Source of the DNA: Pohlia nutans
Lineage: Eukaryota; Streptophyta; Bryopsida; Bryales; Mniaceae
Length of the DNA: 64,000 nt
Direction of reading: 5' to 3'
NCBI GenBank assembly: GCA_022496805.1
Contig: CM040106.1
Span: 1,674,001 to 1,738,000, forward strand
The notes under the pieces are model-generated. The model saw nothing but the letters and a program-made list of their open reading frames with translations, ran no database searches and was not told the DNA's origin. A program made the position numbers and the translations under genes. Shown piece by piece: positions 20,160-31,464 of this stretch; within the stretch, counting starts at the first letter, position 1; each line of letters starts with the position of its first letter.

Positions 20160-22837
20160 ATGAAATTATTCCTTTATTTTGATCCTCTCGGCGATGAACG
20201 CGTTGAGACTTAGATTGTAGAATTGCTCGTTGAGAAGGAGATCCCGTCCGTATGGATGTAGTCCATGCGATCTTGGCATATCTCCAGAGTCTTTCTGAAC
20301 GGAGCCAGCTTGTACAATCACGAGCAGACTGCCATATACGTTGCAGAGTTGAATGCCTCCAGGAGGCGTGTCCTAAAAGGGGTTAGGCCTTACGAGACCT
20401 CACGCGAGAGAAGAGAGCCCCATGCGCCTCTCTAGAAGGAGCTATTACTTTCTACCAAGTTGATTAATGTTGTGTTGAGCAATGTCTATTGTCCTCTAAA
20501 CAGCGGACAACCGTTTCCGCGGGCAAAGATCCAAGCGCTTCGCACGGAATTATACATAACGGGTAACGTATACTTCCGAAAGCATCTGTTGCTCGAAGTG
20601 CACCGTCAAATACACCGAGATGCGAACGGTAAAGAGATGATTACCTTGGAGGGAATTGAGGTGTGCCCTACAGCATGGTGTCTCATTCATTCGGTGTCGA
20701 GAGCTTCATACCATCGTTACAAGGGTCGAGAAAAATCAGGTGTGCGCCCGGAGCCGCATGGTAACCTTGGGACAAAGAAGCCCCGCTTGCAAACATTGCA
20801 AGCCACTGCCACTCTCCGAACCCTGTTCGAGAACTCCGCAGATCAGATGCCTCACAAGTCCAAGACACTTCTGTCTAGTGAGAAAGTCGTATCTATGTGT
20901 TTGCCGTCGTCTTTTTGGTGGAACGAAACATTGCCTTTGATCAACGAGGTCAACGCGCGTTTTGATTTGCCGAATGTGTCAACGAGCAGACTGAGTAGAA
21001 TTCGGAGTGAGTCTTTTCCTGAATTCGCACCAAAGGCTCGTGGAGATAGTTTTTCTCGATGTGGGACTTGCGATAGGATTAAACAGCTCCGTTCCGCTTG
21101 CACGCCAGGATCTCGTTTGTTTCTTCTGTAGACTACAAAGCTCAAAGCGTACATAAATGAACAAAGGGCTTACAGAGAGTTGTATTATGGTAATAGGGAT
21201 CAGTCTCAGAAATATCCAAACAAAATGCTTACCGTAATCCATGACAAAATGGACCACTTGAAGACGGCGTTGCCGCATTATTCTCACAGAAGAAAAACAG
21301 TTGATTCCTTCATGAAGTTGCCAGTTGCGGTCACTGGAATGATTGCGCATGGCCATGGAGACATTAGATATGCACATTATGGCCTAGACATTTATCCGAG
21401 TGATTCAAATCATACCGTGGGTTCAATTGCTCAATTACTACGGGATCTCGAGAAGCCGCCAAAGTATTCAACACGGGAGTTGTTCACTGGGAGTAGATCT
21501 TTTGATCTCTCCAAGGCCTTGTTGCAAGGTTCGGAGATTTGTTTGGAATCCCTCCTACCTCCTCCAAGGGAACCGGTCATCGCGGAACGACTCTCTCCGA
21601 CTTTAACTCTTCAGCTTGACAATGCCTGTGGAAACAACAAGAATCAATGGGTCTTTGCATTTTGCTCCCTCCTTGTACACAAAGGCGTCTTCCGCGAGAT
21701 ATTCATCAATTTTCACATTGTAGGGAACACTCATGATGACATCAATGCCCTCTTTGGCCGATGGAGCCGTAGATTGAGGGAAAATGACTACCCTATGATT
21801 TCCAAGCTTATGAAGTCCTTCATGGATGCTGAATCTCAGCCCGTTATTCCGCACCTTATGGAGGAAGTTCCAAACTTCAAAGCGTTTGTTGAAAGGTACT
21901 TGTGCACGGATAATGACGCATTGCAAGGTCATACCAATGCCCAACACTTCAAATTCTATAATGATTTCAACGGCTGGCCTTTAATGCAATACAAAATTAT
22001 TTGTACAGAGAGCCACTGGTTGCCAAAGGAGGGTGGGGGAATTTGCTTGTGGAAGGAGACTGCAGATGGACGGCCAATGGTGCCGAGTGGAGAGCCTCAC
22101 CCACCAGGCCCCAATCAGATGCGATGTCTTGATGAGATTTGCAACAGCCTTGATAGATTCATCGCTCTATGGAGCACTATGGCTAATGAATATTTGTCTG
22201 GAGAATTCAGGAGGTTGAATGAGCCCCTCAAATACTACCGGCGTGGGGTGAGATCTACTCTAATCACGCCAGTTTTGGTGCGGGAAAGCTTGCAAAATGG
22301 ATTTTAGCCATCTTCGAGATTCGTACCTGAAATGGAGGACCAATTTCTGGACGATTGTACAATCCGTGAGGAGTTTGCCGGGGATGCCCCGTTTGTTGGT
22401 CGCAGGCTTGACTGCCCAGCCCTTTCATTCCGCGTTGGTCATGATGTGTACGCTGGCTATTTCCTTGCGGTGCGCCTAGCTGATGACAACGACCGACCAT
22501 TTTGGTTGGCTAAGGCCTTGACAAATTCTAGTCTAGATCTTGGACATGTGAATTTAATTCAGATGCAGTATTGGACACCTGCTTCACGGCAACACATTGA
22601 TGTGGACACATATTGCGGTTGGGATACAAAAGAGGGGAATTCTTGCCAAGAGGTTAGGTGTTTCTAACCAAATCGGTCCCATACAGATTGTATCATGTCA
22701 GCGTGGAAGCCGCGCACAAGAAAAGAGACTTCCGATCCAAGGATTAAAATCCCTCAAACACAAATCAACATCATCAAAGCATCTATAGACTCCTATGTAT
22801 CTGATTCCGTGAGTGAGGCATCACCGCCTCGTGAATG
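20160..22837 (+). pseudogene. DUF7869-like transposon protein, broken by two TAG stops and a frameshift
   Basis: A large transposon-type protein gene. One frame runs 20460-22667 interrupted only by TAG at 21129-21131 and TAG at 22305-22307; the C-terminal piece (MSAWKPRTRKETSD ... IIKASIDSYV) sits in another frame to a TGA at 22835-22837. Features: VCPTAWCLIHSVSRASYHRY, a Cys pair in FSRCGTCDRIKQL, YINEQRAYREL, then the hallmark LQLDNACGNNKNQWVFAF and NFHIVGNTHDDINALFGRW, which recall the DUF7869 family of eukaryotic transposon proteins. These Asp/His motifs may be catalytic (inference). A BAH/chromo-like segment (PFWLAKAL...QMQYWTPAS) follows. Upstream 20160-20459 looks coding but broken. 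Both stops could be C-to-T changes in CAG. Confidence 0.75.
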
Positions 22838-22839
22838 AT

Positions 22840-23470
22840 TTGTATGTAGGCGTATGTGTAGGAGGGATTTGTAGTGATTCACGTAGTGTATGGATCTAGA
22901 TGTACACCGGTATGTAATACTACAATGGCGAGGTCCTTATTGTAGAACATTGTATTACATTTATTGAAATTTACCGAGGTGCCTATGCACTATGGATTTT
23001 GAATTTTGTATATTGGCAGTGCTATTACATTGCATGTATGAACGGTAGGACCATATTTCTCATTTTGATAGCTCACTTCATTTAGAACCTCAATGAAAAG
23101 TGTCAACCAATTTGATCAAGTCATTGTTGGCTAGCACTAGAATATTATAATTGCCTTAGTTATGCTTCGTACCAGCACTGAGGATGGTTGTGTAGTCTTT
23201 ATGGTTGGGTCAACAGTCCCAATATTGAGAAAAGAAATGCAATATAAATATCTGGACTTCAACAATATAATATAACTAATCTTAATTTAATTGATGAATA
23301 TGAGTGATCCGACGTAGTCAAGTCTCAATTTAATGAGTTGTCTCAATATAATGAACGCTTATTATCTTCCAGACTTGCGGTCATAATTAAAATGAGACTA
23401 CAAATTGTATCATTTTAATGAATATTGCCTTGTTGGTCTCGAGAAGAGTGTTTGGTTCTTCGATGGGAAA
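22840..23470. other. AT-rich spacer
   Basis: No feature identified; it may hold the 3' end of the preceding element, but no terminal repeat was found. Confidence 0.35.
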
Positions 23471-23481
23471 CTTAGTAGTCT

Positions 23482-23530
23482 GAGCGTAGAGCGGAGAGCA
23501 AAAAGCGGAGAGCACAGTTTGGAGAGCGCA
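23482..23530 (+). repeat. GAGAGC/GTAGAGC-rich terminal block, left copy
   Basis: GAGCGTAGAGCGGAGAGC, AAGCGGAGAGCAC, TTTGGAGAGCGCA. The block at 32691-32748 is nearly its reverse complement, and flanks share ACTT.TA.GT. It looks like a transposon end; whether the two blocks belong to one element is not settled. Confidence 0.6.
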
Positions 23531-23854
23531 TATTTTCTTTTCTAGAAATATTTTTTGGTAAGAAAAATGGCTATGACCGTGGATATTGGGTTATTTTTAG
23601 CTACAACTTGAAGACATTTGGTTATTTTTAGAAAAAAAGTAATGGATTTTTGATGATTTTCCACGGCATTATTTATGAAAAACTGTGCGTTTTACTTTTT
23701 GTATGATTTAAAAGTAAATTAGGGCTGACGTCATCATTAAAAACCAAAAAAAGTGCAAATTATACAAGGATTCAATGTTAAAAGAACCAACACCAAAAAC
23801 CTCATGTAAAATCCAAATTAAACTAAAAAGTAAGGAGCTCCAGTCTCCACAATA

Positions 23855-24018
23855 AAGAGGTCTAATCAAGGGCTCGGACTCCTCTCAAGTTCATTATCCT
23901 TGCCCTGCTTAGCCGGCCTCTATATCCAAAAGTCCGTACATTGCGCTATCAAACTTGTCAAAAATGCAACGAGGAGGTGGAGAAGTTGCAAGCGCTTGTT
24001 GATAGACTGCTTCAGTAG
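23855..24018 (+). pseudogene. Short Cys/coiled-coil reading frame, unknown
   Basis: An open frame ending in TAG at 24016-24018 reads RTLRYQTCQKCNEEVEKLQA and LVDRLLQ, a CxxC followed by a helix. Too short to assign; could be the end of a transposon protein or an exon. No start codon is supported. Confidence 0.25.
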
Positions 24019-24186
24019 TATTTGGTAGCAATTTGAATCCTCTCAAAGGGCTTCTAAACAAGCTTGGATTGAGAACACGATGGAGAACACGGATGGGGCT
24101 CGCCCGTAGAACTTTGAACTTAAGAACAGAATTAAAAGCAAAAAAATTAGTAAGGAAGGAGAAGAAAATAAGATGAACAATGTTTA

Positions 24187-26103
24187 ATGTACGAAGTGAA
24201 AATACTAACTTACTTACGGTGCCTCAGACGTCGTACAAGCTTCAAAGGATGCTCCTTAGAGTTGGTGTCGTCAAGGTTTAGAGTAGGCTCATGTGGAGGC
24301 ACCGGATCCCGCATGGGGCAAAAGATGGCCTCAAAGATCTTCGTGTCCGCCTCCAATGCCACAATGTGGCTTCATTGTCGCGACACACCCTAATCGAAGC
24401 ACCTAAATGAAAAAGAATTGAATGTAAAAAACAAAACCATGAGAAGTGCATGAAATGAAGAACAAAAACAATATAAAGAAGGTAAGGGAGAAACCTGTGA
24501 ATGTGTGCCAATGCAAGACAATGTTGTGCCTTTGAGTGAGATGATGTGGATGATGATGCTCAAGAATTTTTTGCGCTTCTTTCAAGCCCCTCTTCATGCC
24601 ACTATGCTATCCTTGAGGAGTTGGGTATCCTCATCCGTGAAATTGAGAAGGAGGGAATCCTTCTCAAGTGAAAAGCCCAACTTTTGCCTTCTACACTGTG
24701 AGAGAGGTGCCAAGGCCCACAAGCACCTTGATAAAAAAAAACTTTGTCTACAAAAAGAACCACATATTTAATGACAAAGATAGGAGATTGAAACTTGAAG
24801 TGAAATACGTGGAGAAGAGGAAAAAATTTACAAACATCTTGGAATCTTGATTGAAGGTAAGGTGAAGGTTATATATTGACACGGTCCCACCAATCTTTTA
24901 CCACACTCCAAATAGTCCCCTTGCACCAATTCCAAAGCTCCTTGTGCACCTTGATGTCATGGTCGTGTATGACCACAAGGACACCGTTGTCGTACAGATG
25001 ATCTTCAGCAAATGTAAAGAGATCACCATGTAAAACATTGTAAAACTCACCATGGCCATTCCACACGGAAATGTCTAAGGGGGAGCTAGAGATGATGAGC
25101 ACTAAGAGGTTCTTTGGAACATCTGCAAGGATGAGGTTGATGCCAGAGTGGGACTTGGCCACTTCGGCTTCCTTGTGTTGGAGCGAGAGCGGCCGCCTCC
25201 AACCTAGAAAGCAAAAAACAATTGTCAAGCAAAGAAGAGGAATGCTTCAATGGGGAAAAAATGAGTGAATGTGAAAGGTGTGGACTCTTACCTTAACAAA
25301 GAACTCATCAATTTGGAAGTCGTTGTGGAAATCGCTGAACATCCTCCATATTAATAGGTTGCATTAACACCTAGGCGAGACTTCTCCATTAGCCGAATCC
25401 GAAGGCGGTTGATGATGGCATTGGATTCTTTCTTTTGCTTGATACAGATGGAGACCTCGCTCTCCTCTGGATTGGCAAACTCCACAGGCTCCTTGATAGA
25501 TGAAAGTCGAGTAGAAAATCTACCAACATAGAATTTAGTACTAAACAAACCATAATTATTCAAACAAATGGCTTATGAACCAAATGGTTTAAGTAAAAAT
25601 GCATATATGCACGTGGATATCTACATCCACAAATATCAACGTAAACTAAGGCGAGGAGACCGTCTAGGCGTTACTCTGGCCTGGGCATGAGCAAGTTCTT
25701 GTGCCTCACGAACCCGCTAGTTATGGCGAGTGGCATAACGCCTTCTTGGCTCACGAACCACGTACTCCCTTGCATCAAGAGGCAGACATGACTCTATCGT
25801 AGGTGATTCATACTTCCAAGTACGCTTCACTGCAGGCAAGGCAAGAACAACCCGATCCGAAGGAAAGCTATCCGTAACGGGATCTAGAATTGGACACGTA
25901 CACAACCTAAATGTATAAGAGCCCAAGTCTACTACCTCTTGGACCTCGGACTCCTCCTCAACTGCAAGAGCAACCTCCTGCACGTCTTCATCTTCTCCCA
26001 CAATCTCCTGCTCCTTCGTCTCCTTGTCATTTTCCTCGTCCTCTTGAACCTCGACTTCATCCACCAAAAGAACATCAATCTCGTGAAGCTTAACCTTCTC
26101 CAA
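24187..26103 (-). pseudogene. Spliced methyltransferase-like gene remnant
   Basis: Minus-strand pieces in gene order: an acidic N-terminus (26103-25717, MEKVKLHEIDVLLVDEVEV, Glu/Asp-rich, ending RRRYATRHN then TAG and more coding-like text); a piece around 25563-25292 ending in a good donor (GTTAAG/GTAAGAG); an 88-bp GT-AG intron (25291-25204, acceptor GCTTTCTAG); then 25203-24869 with SGINLILADVPKNLL, YNVLHGDLFTFAEDHLYDNG and VLVVIHDHDIKVHKELWNW; and 24390-24187 with VALEADTKIFEAIFCPMRDP ending in a stop. The order of a (D/N)PP-like motif, a 'G-VLVVIH' strand and a 'VALEAD' strand resembles SAM-dependent DNA-methylase-like proteins. Frames do not join cleanly across splice sites and stops are present. 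The function call is tentative. Confidence 0.4.
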
Positions 26104-26109
26104 TTGTGA

Positions 26110-28465
26110 CTAGGCCATTGTCTTACTATGCAAGATAAACAACATGAATATCCAAAATGCTCAAACTTTCATATTGAATCTAATTTTAAGAGTGCATTAA
26201 AACCATCATCAAATACTAGAAAGCATTTCACATTCAAAGTGACAATTCTATCTATAGAACCGTAAAGGCAAGGCAAACATTTGAAAGTAAAAGCCAAAAA
26301 GGTCAAAAAAACTAAAGTGCCTAACTCCACAGATCTGTGGGGTTGGCCTTTGTGTCCAGGAAGGCGAGAAACAAGGTTCCAAAGCAAAAATTTATACAAT
26401 GAAAAACATTCACAATACTATAAAACACTCTCAAAGACTCAAATTCCTCAACATAGATGTGTATACAAAGTAGATTTATAGGGTAGGAAGCATCTAAAAC
26501 TACCATACACCATCTAGACAGCATGGCTAGAAGAGATCTATTTCATGTGTTTGTAGGGAAAGGACAAATGAAACAAAACAAACAAATTAAAGCTCATGCA
26601 CTTCTAATGAGTCTATGTACAATCAAGAACATGAAAAGAAAACAAATAAATTAATCATTCAATTAAAACATAGAGCTCTAAATTGAAATTGCTAAAAAAG
26701 AGGACGAATTGGCATTGAAGCTAAACCCCCGGATCCGTGGGGTTGACCTTTGTGCCGAGCAATGCCTGAAACAAGGTACTAGAGTAAATCACAAACCTAT
26801 GCAGTGACCACTACACCCAGCCCAGGTACTACTTCTTGTTCTTTCCCCTTGTGCACTTCTATTGTTGGCCTGTGCACATGTTTTGAGGATGAGCGACAAT
26901 ATGTACTCCACCAATATGCTTCCATTACAACATATCTAAAATCCTAATTTTGCACTAAAATTAGACCTTGTATGTATTCGTTCCATGCAATACTAGAACT
27001 GGTTCTCGTAGTATCTTGTTACATATATATTAATCCAACAATTGAGTATCCATTATTGTAGCATTGCTCCAAATCAAACTCCAGCTATCCTCACCCTATA
27101 AGAGGTTTTAGTGTTAAAATCTGTTTAAAACCTAAAACCTAAAATACTCTGCACATTGTTTATAATTTTCTATCTTAGATTAAAATCACAAAGATAAAAA
27201 AAAAGGACCAATTTTTTTTGAAAAAGGACAAAATGGCATTGAAGCCAATCCCACGGATCTGTGCGGTTAGCCTTTGATGCCGAGCATTGCCAAAAAGCAT
27301 GCTCTAGAACTTGGCATTCTTATTTTAAATCTTTCTAATTTGTGCAAGGAGCCATTCCCAAACGCATGACTGTTATTGAGGAGATGGCTAGAATGAATGT
27401 TCTATGCAATGACCAGACTGGAACGCTAACCATGATGCACTAAGCTTGAATGAATTAAGCAAGGATAACAAAAACCCTGATGCAGAGCAAGGATAACTGG
27501 ATGAGAGGATCCAATACAACTTGTTTGAATTTTCTCGCGAAGAAGAGAAGTTACAAACCAGAGTGTTAGCAACAATTGACCAATGATGGCGGTTACAGTA
27601 ACATTGTGAATGATACACATATAGAACATGACAATGATTCAAAAACCAACAAATATAATTTATTTTTAGTGGGAGCAAAGGGACGTCCTCTTTGTCTGTA
27701 AGTCAAACAAGGTTAGCATTCTTCACCTGGTTCATAGATACTCATCCGGGAGTAAAGTCGAAAACTAAAATAAATAAAAATAAAAACATAACGATCCAAA
27801 TAACATTCTCCATGACTAAAAGATTGAGATGATGAGGAGCGCCACTCACCAACTCTCCCATTGAGTTCTCCACACTCTTTCCTTGCAGGTGGCAGTGAAT
27901 GGAGAATCAAAGCACTTTATGTTTTGATGCTAATCCCACGGATCCTTGGGGTTGGCCTTGGTGCAAGAAACAAGGTACCACAAACGAGCACAAGTGCCCG
28001 ATACCTGCTCCTGATGCCCAATACCCGCTCTCGATGCCCGATAGTTGTCATTTTGGACGTCTTTGGACCAAATTAATTACTAGAAAGTTTAATGAAAAGG
28101 GAGATTGAAAATGATGAACTAGAGTAAGATAAAACTAGTAAGAATTACTTAAATATATAAGACAAGAAATAAAACTTGATAAATTAAAGACCTTAATTAT
28201 GTGAGGAAAATAGATTTGATGTTAAATTCCCACATAATTAAAATAGAAATGGTCAATAAATGTTGACGAAATTTACAAATCTGAAGGTAAATTAACTCCA
28301 ACAAGTGATAAAAAGAGTCCAACTATTTATCATAAATCCAACTAGTGATAAATAAACTAGATTTTGACATAAAATCATGAAACATGGTGCAAAATTGAGA
28401 AAATTGTTGAAAAATAATGTAAAAATGATTAAATCAATAGGACAAGTGAGTTTTCTATTGCCAAA
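26110..28465. other. Gene-free stretch carrying four isolated BamHI-type palindromes
   Basis: No gene is supported. Isolated copies of the palindromic motif found in the array downstream occur at 26321-26347 (CCACAGATCTGTGG), 26726-26742 (CCCCCGGATCCGTGGGG), 27247-27268 (CCCACGGATCTGTGCGG) and 27935-27951 (CCCACGGATCCTTGGGG). Each is followed by GGTTGGCCTT-like text and, further on, by GAAACAAGGT-like text, so they are remnants of one longer repeat. Confidence 0.7.
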
Positions 28466-28920
28466 AACTCCATAGTGGCTAACCCCACGGATCCGTGGGG
28501 TAAGCCACTATCGGTTTTTGTTGCAAAAAACTCTATGGAAGCTAACTCCACGGAAGCTAACTCCACGGATCCATAGGGTTGGCCACTATAAGATTTTTGT
28601 TGCAAAAACCTCTATGGTGGCTAACCCCACGGATCCGTGAGGTTGGCCACTATAGGTTTTGTGTTGCGATAAACTCCAAGGGCCGCTAACCCCACAGATC
28701 CGTGAAGTTGGCTACTATGAATTTTGTGCTGCAAAAAACTCCATGGTGTCTAATTCCACGGATCCGTGGAATTGGCCACTGTAGGTTTTTTGTTGCAAAA
28801 AACTACATGGTGGCTAACTCCACGGATACGTGGGGTTGGCCACTGTGGGTTTTTTGTTACGACAAACACCATAGTGGCTAAGTCCACGGATCCGTGGGGT
28901 TGGCCATTGTGGTTTTGTCT
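28466..28920. repeat. 64-65 bp tandem array, 7 copies, each with a BamHI-centred palindrome
   Basis: Unit: TGGTGGCTAACTCCACGG-type palindrome, GGTTGGCCACTGT, GGTTTTTTGTTGCAAAAAAC. Palindrome centres lie near 28491, 28569, 28633, 28697, 28762, 28827 and 28891. A perfect 18-bp form is CCCCACGGATCCGTGGGG (28483-28500). The copy near 28762 is TTCCACGGATCCGTGGAA, again perfect through paired changes. Copy 2 has a 13-bp partial duplication (GCTAACTCCACGGAA). Confidence 0.92.
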
Positions 28921-28932
28921 TTTTTCGATTTT

Positions 28933-29041
28933 CGATTGCAATTTTAGGAATTTTAGGGCGTGTAATATACCGTTAGAAAGGTCTTGAAAACGCCTTTCCA
29001 ATAGTATATTCCAAGCCCCTAAATGATTAAAATTGGAATCG
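28933..29041. repeat. Long-stem hairpin (109 bp, arms about 49 bp)
   Basis: CGATTGCAATTTTAGGAATT ... AATATACCGTTAGAAAGG pairs with CCTTTCCAATAGTATATT ... AATTGGAATCG, leaving a loop of about 11 bases (TCTTGAAAACG). Mismatches are scattered. It could be a tiny foldback transposon or a small-RNA precursor. It lies just after the palindrome array. Confidence 0.8.
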
Positions 29042-29149
29042 TAAAGCAAAATAGAAAAATCAATAGTCGCTAAGTGACTGCAGATCACGGTCGTTAAAAC
29101 GACCGTAGCCAATTTTGGATGAGGTTTTTTCGACCATCTTTTCTACTAG

Positions 29150-29739
29150 TGCAAGGAGGAATTGAAACTTTGTAGCATCCAACAATGTGTCAATCGCGCT
29201 GGTGATCCTATTGTGCTATAGAAGGTCTTGTTGGACATGCCCGGAGGCAAGGAGTTCTCCACTTGCAATCCACACCTCGAAGGCGCCGAGGTATTTGGAT
29301 TGCAGAAGCATAAGCCCGATACCCCCATTGGTGCAAATGATGAGACACACCGCCTTGACACCGTCAACTTCTCTTGTCCCCGTCCCCGTAAGAGACTCTC
29401 TAAATCTAATCCCGTAATTCTACCTACAATTGTTGAAGAGTCTTTTCTAGACGTGCAAGAAGTTCAAGCGCCTTCACCGTCCGGGCTTGATATCTGTCTA
29501 GTTACCGTCGTTCAAGAAACTAAGGTTGATGAGTTGGTTTGGCATATAGCCCGTGTCCCTTATAATTCTAGTAAGTCTTGTTGGACCATGCATACAAGTT
29601 CCGAGAAGAAATGCACGGCAAAGCTCGTCACCAACAATCGGAGTGTTACTTGCCCGACCTTCTCTGGAAACTAGGATTTAAACAATGCAAAAACAGAAAC
29701 TTATGAAGCTCTTCTTCTGTCCGGACGACATCAAGCATT
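29150..29739 (+). pseudogene. SWIM-type zinc-finger protein fragment, copy 1 (truncated)
   Basis: The frame 29228-29674 (MLDMPGGKEFSTCNPHLEGA, then CPRPRKRLSKSNPVI, then KCTAKLVTNNRSVTCPTF) ends shortly before the LTR at 29740. Its last coding text (GAGTGTTACTTGCCCGACCTTC) is nearly repeated at 30950 (GAGTGTACTTGCGCGACCTTC), where a fuller SWIM pattern follows. This is probably half of a transposon-encoded or nuclear SWIM protein. Weakly supported as protein, well supported as related to the downstream copy. Confidence 0.4.
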
Positions 29740-30481
29740 TGTTAACGGTAAATTAGTAACTACCAGTAGTCTACCGATTTCGATTTTTTACTACTCTGGT
29801 AGTTTCCTAAGTTACCACAAAAAATAGATCTAGGGAACCCTTTTTTATCGATCTGATAGTTACGTCAGTTCGGGTTGTACTCTGTATAAATGCAATAGAG
29901 CCAAACACATAGGTAAGGGCATATTTTTTGAAATATAGATTACGTCTTTCTTTTGACCCTGCGTCTTCCTGATATCATTGTCTACTTAAAGTTCCTTTTC
30001 GGAAGTTTGTTTATTTGTTGTTCTTTGAATCTCGATTCTCTAGTCTCCTAATTACCAAGTCAAGTTCAGTATTGCAAATAGTGTTAGACTTCTGACTTAG
30101 TATAGAATCATCTTGCATTCCTTGGAAGCATCAATTACCTCGCATTAGGAAAATGGTGGGGTCTCCAAAAGGCCCTTGGTTTTGGCATGTGCGAAAAATT
30201 TGAGGTATGCCCGCACGTTTTTGACGCTGGCACCAATGGTGGCACGACATTGCCATCAGTGCAGTTCGATGGGTCGAGCCAATTGACGTTGCCAACACTG
30301 CCAGCACTACGGCTTCCGAAACTGTCAATAGGCGGCGACCTTCATTCATAGTTTTACAAACAGAGGGTGTTTGGGCAGCTTGTTCACCTAACCCGAGTTG
30401 CCTTAAAAGGCCCTTTCGAGACCCCAAATTTCCTCTAATGGTACTGTATACTAGACAGTAGTATACAAGAAGGAGCTACCA
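29740..30481 (+). mobile_element. Divergent LTR of the gypsy family, carrying a nested MITE
   Basis: Begins TGTTAACGGTAAATTAGTAA and ends AAGGAGCTACCA, aligning with 5581-5992. The TATA-like TGTATAAATGCAATAG is near 29891. Without the 298-bp insertion at 30143-30440 it would be 444 bp, close to its relatives. TTTGGCTACCAGCG follows, similar to the PBS region after element B's LTR, so it was a 5' LTR; the rest of that element is gone or unrecognisable. Confidence 0.82.
30143..30440. mobile_element. MITE inserted in the LTR (298 bp)
   Basis: Left end CATTAGGAAAATGGTGGGGT with CTCCAAAAGGCCC; right end in reverse complement CATTAGAGGAAATTTGGGGT with CTCGAAAGGGCC. The insert interrupts an LTR whose other copies lack it, which fixes its limits. 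The minus-strand frame inside (99 codons) is not supported as a gene. Confidence 0.72.
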
Positions 30482-31215
30482 TTTGGCTACCAGCGCTGTG
30501 TGAAGGGCTTCAGTTGCAAGTGGGTCGTTCTATTTTCAGACACTCAAGGCAAGCCCCCAATTCCTCACGTGTGGCCTGTCATGCTTGGTACTAAACTCAC
30601 TCGCTCGGAGATCGTAGCCCTTAAGAATGCAGGATTCCAACTCCCCCCTAAGGAGCGCATCACTCCCACTCGGCTCTTCAACAACTCTGCTTCCCCACTC
30701 GACTTGTCAAGAGTTCGAATTCCCAACAACCCCGACTACATTCCTCCCACGAGGAAATCCAAGGCTACTCGATGCTCTGGCACTAGACCCTTGACAAAAC
30801 ACAAGCAGAATGTTGGATCTGCTCGAGCCATGCACTGAACCATTTTGAAGTTGACCATGATCCCCCACCCAGGATTTGGTTGTGTTATCTTGTTGCAGTC
30901 CAAACCTCCTCCTACGGATGCATTTACTAAGTGACGGTGAGCTCTCACCCAGAGTGTACTTGCGCGACCTTCAAAGATATGATTATCAAATTCGGGAGCA
31001 GAGGCAATTCCTATCTGAATTGTAAGCACTTATACTACATATTTGTCAAGGTTTCTGACTTAGATCCTGAAGTTTACTTGTTCATACACGCCCCAACCTT
31101 TAGTTTCAACGAGGTCCAGCTCAGCGTCGAAGGTGGCCTTTCGACACATTTTACTACCTATACTTGTTCCCGGCTTAGGAATACTTTGTCCCTAATGGAC
31201 GTGGTCGTTTGTTGA
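30482..31215 (+). pseudogene. SWIM-type zinc-finger protein fragment, copy 2
   Basis: Two frames: 30500-30838 (TRSEIVALKNAGFQLPP, LSRVRIPNNPDYIPPTRK) and 30931-31215. The latter reads CTCATFKDMIIKFGS ... LNCKHLYYIFVKV, i.e. C-x-C ... C-x-H followed by a hydrophobic helix, the signature of SWIM zinc fingers found in MULE/KDZ-type transposases and some plant E3 ligases. Frames are separated by stops. Which parent gene it comes from is not determinable here. Confidence 0.5.
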
Positions 31216-31464
31216 CCACGTGTTTACTTGATCTATCATTCAAGGAAATACAAATATGTACTTCTACACTCTACAAAAAGTACAAACCATATTCAATGAT
31301 GTTTATTCTTGTCCAATCATTGCAGTACAATAATTCTTGCATGTCTCTCACACCGTCCAACTCTAGACTTCCCACTTTTTAACTATGACTCCGACGTCCC
31401 CAGCTCCTTGAAGCTCTTGCTGCATGTTCATCGTTCGATCTAAGCAGGCTTACTGGATTGGGTC

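Noticed and set aside
20460..22310. Introns ending at 21131 and 22307 instead of stop codons
   Set aside because: Both TAGs look like splice acceptors, but family spacing continues through them in frame and no matching donors were convincing. Kept as a test in findings.
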